From positions 248,001-312,000 of the forward strand of contig NZ_BMOP01000002.1 in the NCBI RefSeq assembly GCF_014647135.1: 64,000 nucleotides of DNA, written 5' to 3'. The position numbers were made by a program, and so were the translations under genes. This document shows positions 61,798 to 64,000 of the stretch, piece after piece (positions within the stretch are counted from its first letter, which is position 1; every line of letters starts with the position of its first letter). The stretch is from Shewanella xiamenensis (lineage in GTDB: Bacteria > Pseudomonadota > Gammaproteobacteria > Enterobacterales > Shewanellaceae). The notes below the pieces were generated by a model that saw only the letters and a list, made by a program, of their open reading frames with translations, was not told the origin of the DNA and did not search any database.

Positions 61798-64000
61798 TTA
61801 ATTAACGATTAAGCTTCTGCCTTTGCGGATACCATCAGCAGCAATAGCACGGATCTCAACGGGCGCAGTTACCGCCTGCCCTGCTTGATAGGATTGCCAT
61901 TGCCCACTCGCTTGTCGCCACTCAATCTTAAGTCCTGGATAAGCCACGTTGGCAAACAGTTTACCGTCACGGATCTCGGCACCGACAGTCGGCACTCGGT
62001 AATCGATACCCGCTTTATCGAGTTTGATAAACTCCTTATGTCCTAAGGTGTTAGCCATTTGCAGCCAAGATTGTGCCTGCGCGTCACGCATTGCCGCAGT
62101 AAAGTGCCCAGTGCTTTGGTTATACAATGCACCTTGATATTGGTAAGGCACTTCCCACTCTGCTTGATGCCAAGCACGCTCAGCCAGCATCAATAAACGC
62201 GGGAAAATCATGTACTCAACGGTATCGTTGCTGCGAATGGTTTCACTCCACAATTGCCCCTGTAAACCAGCAAAGTTTTTACCTTGCTCCCGTGGTCCAG
62301 ATTTTTTGCCTTTCTCATCGGTTCTTGCCCTATCGTCGGCTTCGAAAGGCAGATTTTGCAAGTCGGTCCACTGCTCCGCATTCGCCACTAAGTTATCCGG
62401 CATAAAGCTAAATACTTTGTGCGCGTTGGTGGCACGGCTTGCCCAGTAATAGCCGTGCTCTTTAGGATCGGCTTCGTAGGGAAAATCAAAATACAGCACT
62501 TCAGGATTAGAGAGCACCACATCCCAACCGTTGTTCACTTGCTGATTGGCATGCTCATATCCTTTATAGGCGATCACATCCCAAATATTAGATTGGACTT
62601 TAGCTGGCATATAACTTGGGCGAACATGGCTCATGCCATCACTCCAACCTGCGGCTTCAATGCCTTTTTCCGCCAGTTGATTCGATATCCGCTCAATAAA
62701 GTAAGCGCCTAAATCCTCGATGGATTTCACGCCTTTATCGTTATTGGCTACAAAGGATAAACACTCAGGAGATTGCTTCCACGCCCCAGCGGTTTCGTCG
62801 GCGCCGATATGGTATCGAGTTAATGGTTGACCCGCGGCTTGGTGTAATTTGGCAATTTCATCAATCACTTTATCGACAAATTGATAGGTCGATTCCATAC
62901 AGACATTCAGGGTGTTGTCGTTGTAATACTGCACCGAAGAATACACAGTCGTATCAGCCGCATCCGACAACAAATAGGTTTTCGCCTCCGTAGGCTTACC
63001 TTGGGCGAGTAATTTACGGTAACGCGCCTCCATGGATTTTATCGCTGCGCGACTATGGCCAGGCATGTCCATCGAAGGGATCACTTGAATTTGGCGGGCA
63101 TCGGCATATTTGACTATATCGATATAGTCTTGTTTGCTATAGAAACCATTAACGCTCGACTCCGCAACAGGCCCACTGCCAAGCTGCGGTAACAAACAGG
63201 TAGTTTCCTCAAGATCGTGGCAACGCTTACTACCAATATCGGTCAGTTCAGGCAGACCATCAATCTCTAAGCGCCAACCTTCATCATCGGCCATATGCAG
63301 ATGTAATTTGTTGAGTTTGTAAGCCGCCATTTGATCAATCAGCGCAAAAATCATCGCCTTACTGTGGAAATTACGGGCCACATCGATATGCATACCGCGG
63401 AATGGATATCTTGGGCTATCTTCAATTGTCATCGCATTTACGCGCAGCTCTTGCACATCAATCAAACTGGCAAGTGACGATAGCGCATAGGAAAATCCTG
63501 CCGCATCACCTGCGGCAATCTTGATACCATCGGGTTTGATATCCAGCAGATAACTGCTCTCTGCACCTTGGCGCCAGCTCAATTTCACCACTAAGCCTTG
63601 TTCTGACTCTTTAACGCCCAAACGTGCTAAGCGTTCAAGCGCCGCAGCCACTTGCTCGGTTTTAAAAGACTGATTTCCAGCAGATGGACTCAATACTGAC
63701 GCGACATCCAATGTAATGCCAGAGGTGAGTGATACCGCTTTATCATGAGAATGGATCGCGACTTTTTGCGGCGTGGGAATAATGGTATTGACCGCTAAAC
63801 TGGCATCTTCACTGACATTTTGGTTATTGCTAAATAGCTGTGATGCGGTCGCAGGCACTAATTTATCCGCATCAGTACGGCGATACTGCTTCACCATATC
63901 GGTGTACGCCTCAACATAGTGGCGCACTTCCATCCCCGTTTCAGGATCTTGCTTCACTTGCGTGCTGGCAATCACCACTGGCGATAAATCCCCAGCAACG
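61798..64000 (-). CDS. Beta-N-acetylhexosaminidase, GH20 (N-terminus beyond window)
   Basis: It releases GlcNAc from chitooligosaccharides, the step that feeds NagP and NagK. The visible 734 codons run off the right edge with no start: the frame stays open to 64000, and the GTG at 63978 is not credible as the start. The GH20 barrel starts with the SPRYPFRGMHIDVARNFHSKAMI segment. Catalytic Asp-Glu are in YHIGADETAGAW. Substrate-site LHLHMADDEGWRLEIDGLPEL and SNIWDVIAYKG follow family patterns. An N-terminal GH20b-like domain (about 70-190 of the visible part) precedes it, and the C-terminal about 90 residues form a chitobiase-type beta domain (PGLKIEWRQASGQWQSYQAG). Periplasmic or outer-membrane export is likely but the signal is out of view. 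Confidence 0.93.
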   Translation of the reverse strand, partial: VAGDLSPVVIASTQVKQDPETGMEVRHYVEAYTDMVKQYRRTDADKLVPATASQLFSNNQNVSEDASLAVNTIIPTPQKVAIHSHDKAVSLTSGITLDVASVLSPSAGNQSFKTEQVAAALERLARLGVKESEQGLVVKLSWRQGAESSYLLDIKPDGIKIAAGDAAGFSYALSSLASLIDVQELRVNAMTIEDSPRYPFRGMHIDVARNFHSKAMIFALIDQMAAYKLNKLHLHMADDEGWRLEIDGLPELTDIGSKRCHDLEETTCLLPQLGSGPVAESSVNGFYSKQDYIDIVKYADARQIQVIPSMDMPGHSRAAIKSMEARYRKLLAQGKPTEAKTYLLSDAADTTVYSSVQYYNDNTLNVCMESTYQFVDKVIDEIAKLHQAAGQPLTRYHIGADETAGAWKQSPECLSFVANNDKGVKSIEDLGAYFIERISNQLAEKGIEAAGWSDGMSHVRPSYMPAKVQSNIWDVIAYKGYEHANQQVNNGWDVVLSNPEVLYFDFPYEADPKEHGYYWASRATNAHKVFSFMPDNLVANAEQWTDLQNLPFEADDRARTDEKGKKSGPREQGKNFAGLQGQLWSETIRSNDTVEYMIFPRLLMLAERAWHQAEWEVPYQYQGALYNQSTGHFTAAMRDAQAQSWLQMANTLGHKEFIKLDKAGIDYRVPTVGAEIRDGKLFANVAYPGLKIEWRQASGQWQSYQAGQAVTAPVEIRAIAADGIRKGRSLIVN

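Overview
The window reads as chromosomal DNA from a Shewanella species, close to S. oneidensis. Three things point there: the gene order relA-rlmD-barA and nrdR-ribD-ribC-ribBX-ribH-nusB-thiL-pgpA, the Shewanella-type N-acetylglucosamine locus (nagP, nagX, nagA, SIS-type deaminase, BadF-type nagK, hex), and a 'Shewanella-like' PPP phosphatase. This assignment is made from recognised protein families and synteny, not from a search. Coding density is high and nearly every gene is intact. Only the two edge genes (ubiT and the GH20 hexosaminidase) are cut by the window. No rRNA, tRNA, CRISPR array, prophage or complete insertion sequence is visible.

Layout. 1-2373: divergent ubiT / ubiUV, the O2-independent ubiquinone hydroxylation genes, with one Fnr-like box between them. 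2389-5169: a DUF998 membrane protein, a roughly 700-bp AT-rich gap and a YjiH-type transporter. 5468-12698: relA and rlmD on the minus strand, then barA and a DUF416 gene on the plus strand. 12841-16979: a small protein behind a strongly folded leader, a LysR regulator diverging from an AEC transporter, and recN behind two LexA boxes. 17096-24641: the riboflavin/nusB/thiL/pgpA cluster led by nrdR, then glyA; the RibB protein carries a degenerate GTP cyclohydrolase II half. 24832-29428: ettA, a 7-bp tandem repeat, and a LysR / MBL-fold / DsbA-like module. 29584-33658: a stand-alone PilY1 adhesin with a small TapY2-like partner.

34109-48609: the SLP phosphatase, an orphan periplasmic binding protein, two separate RND efflux adaptor-pump pairs, an NYN nuclease-like protein and an HD-GYP protein. 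A TetR regulator sits beside the second pump. Between that pump and the regulator is a 283-bp non-coding element with near-identical terminal inverted repeats, which I interpret as a MITE. 48703-55366: an OsmC protein and a catabolic island (puuC, a beta-alanine-type omega-aminotransferase, mmsA, a cupin and a TorF-type porin) that should turn amines or beta-amino acids into acyl-CoA. 55459-64000: the chitin/GlcNAc utilisation locus, in which transporter, kinase, deacetylase, deaminase and hexosaminidase form one pathway. It carries two copies of a palindromic operator of the NagR type, upstream of nagP and of the nagK operon.

Most of the window is ordinary core Shewanella genome. The most notable items are the symmetric Fnr-type site at ubiT/ubiUV, the MITE beside the efflux regulator, the RibBX fusion, the MBL-fold protein with altered metal ligands next to a DsbA-like protein, and the folded leader of the 77-residue protein. 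I found no clear evidence for a wholly new multi-gene system.
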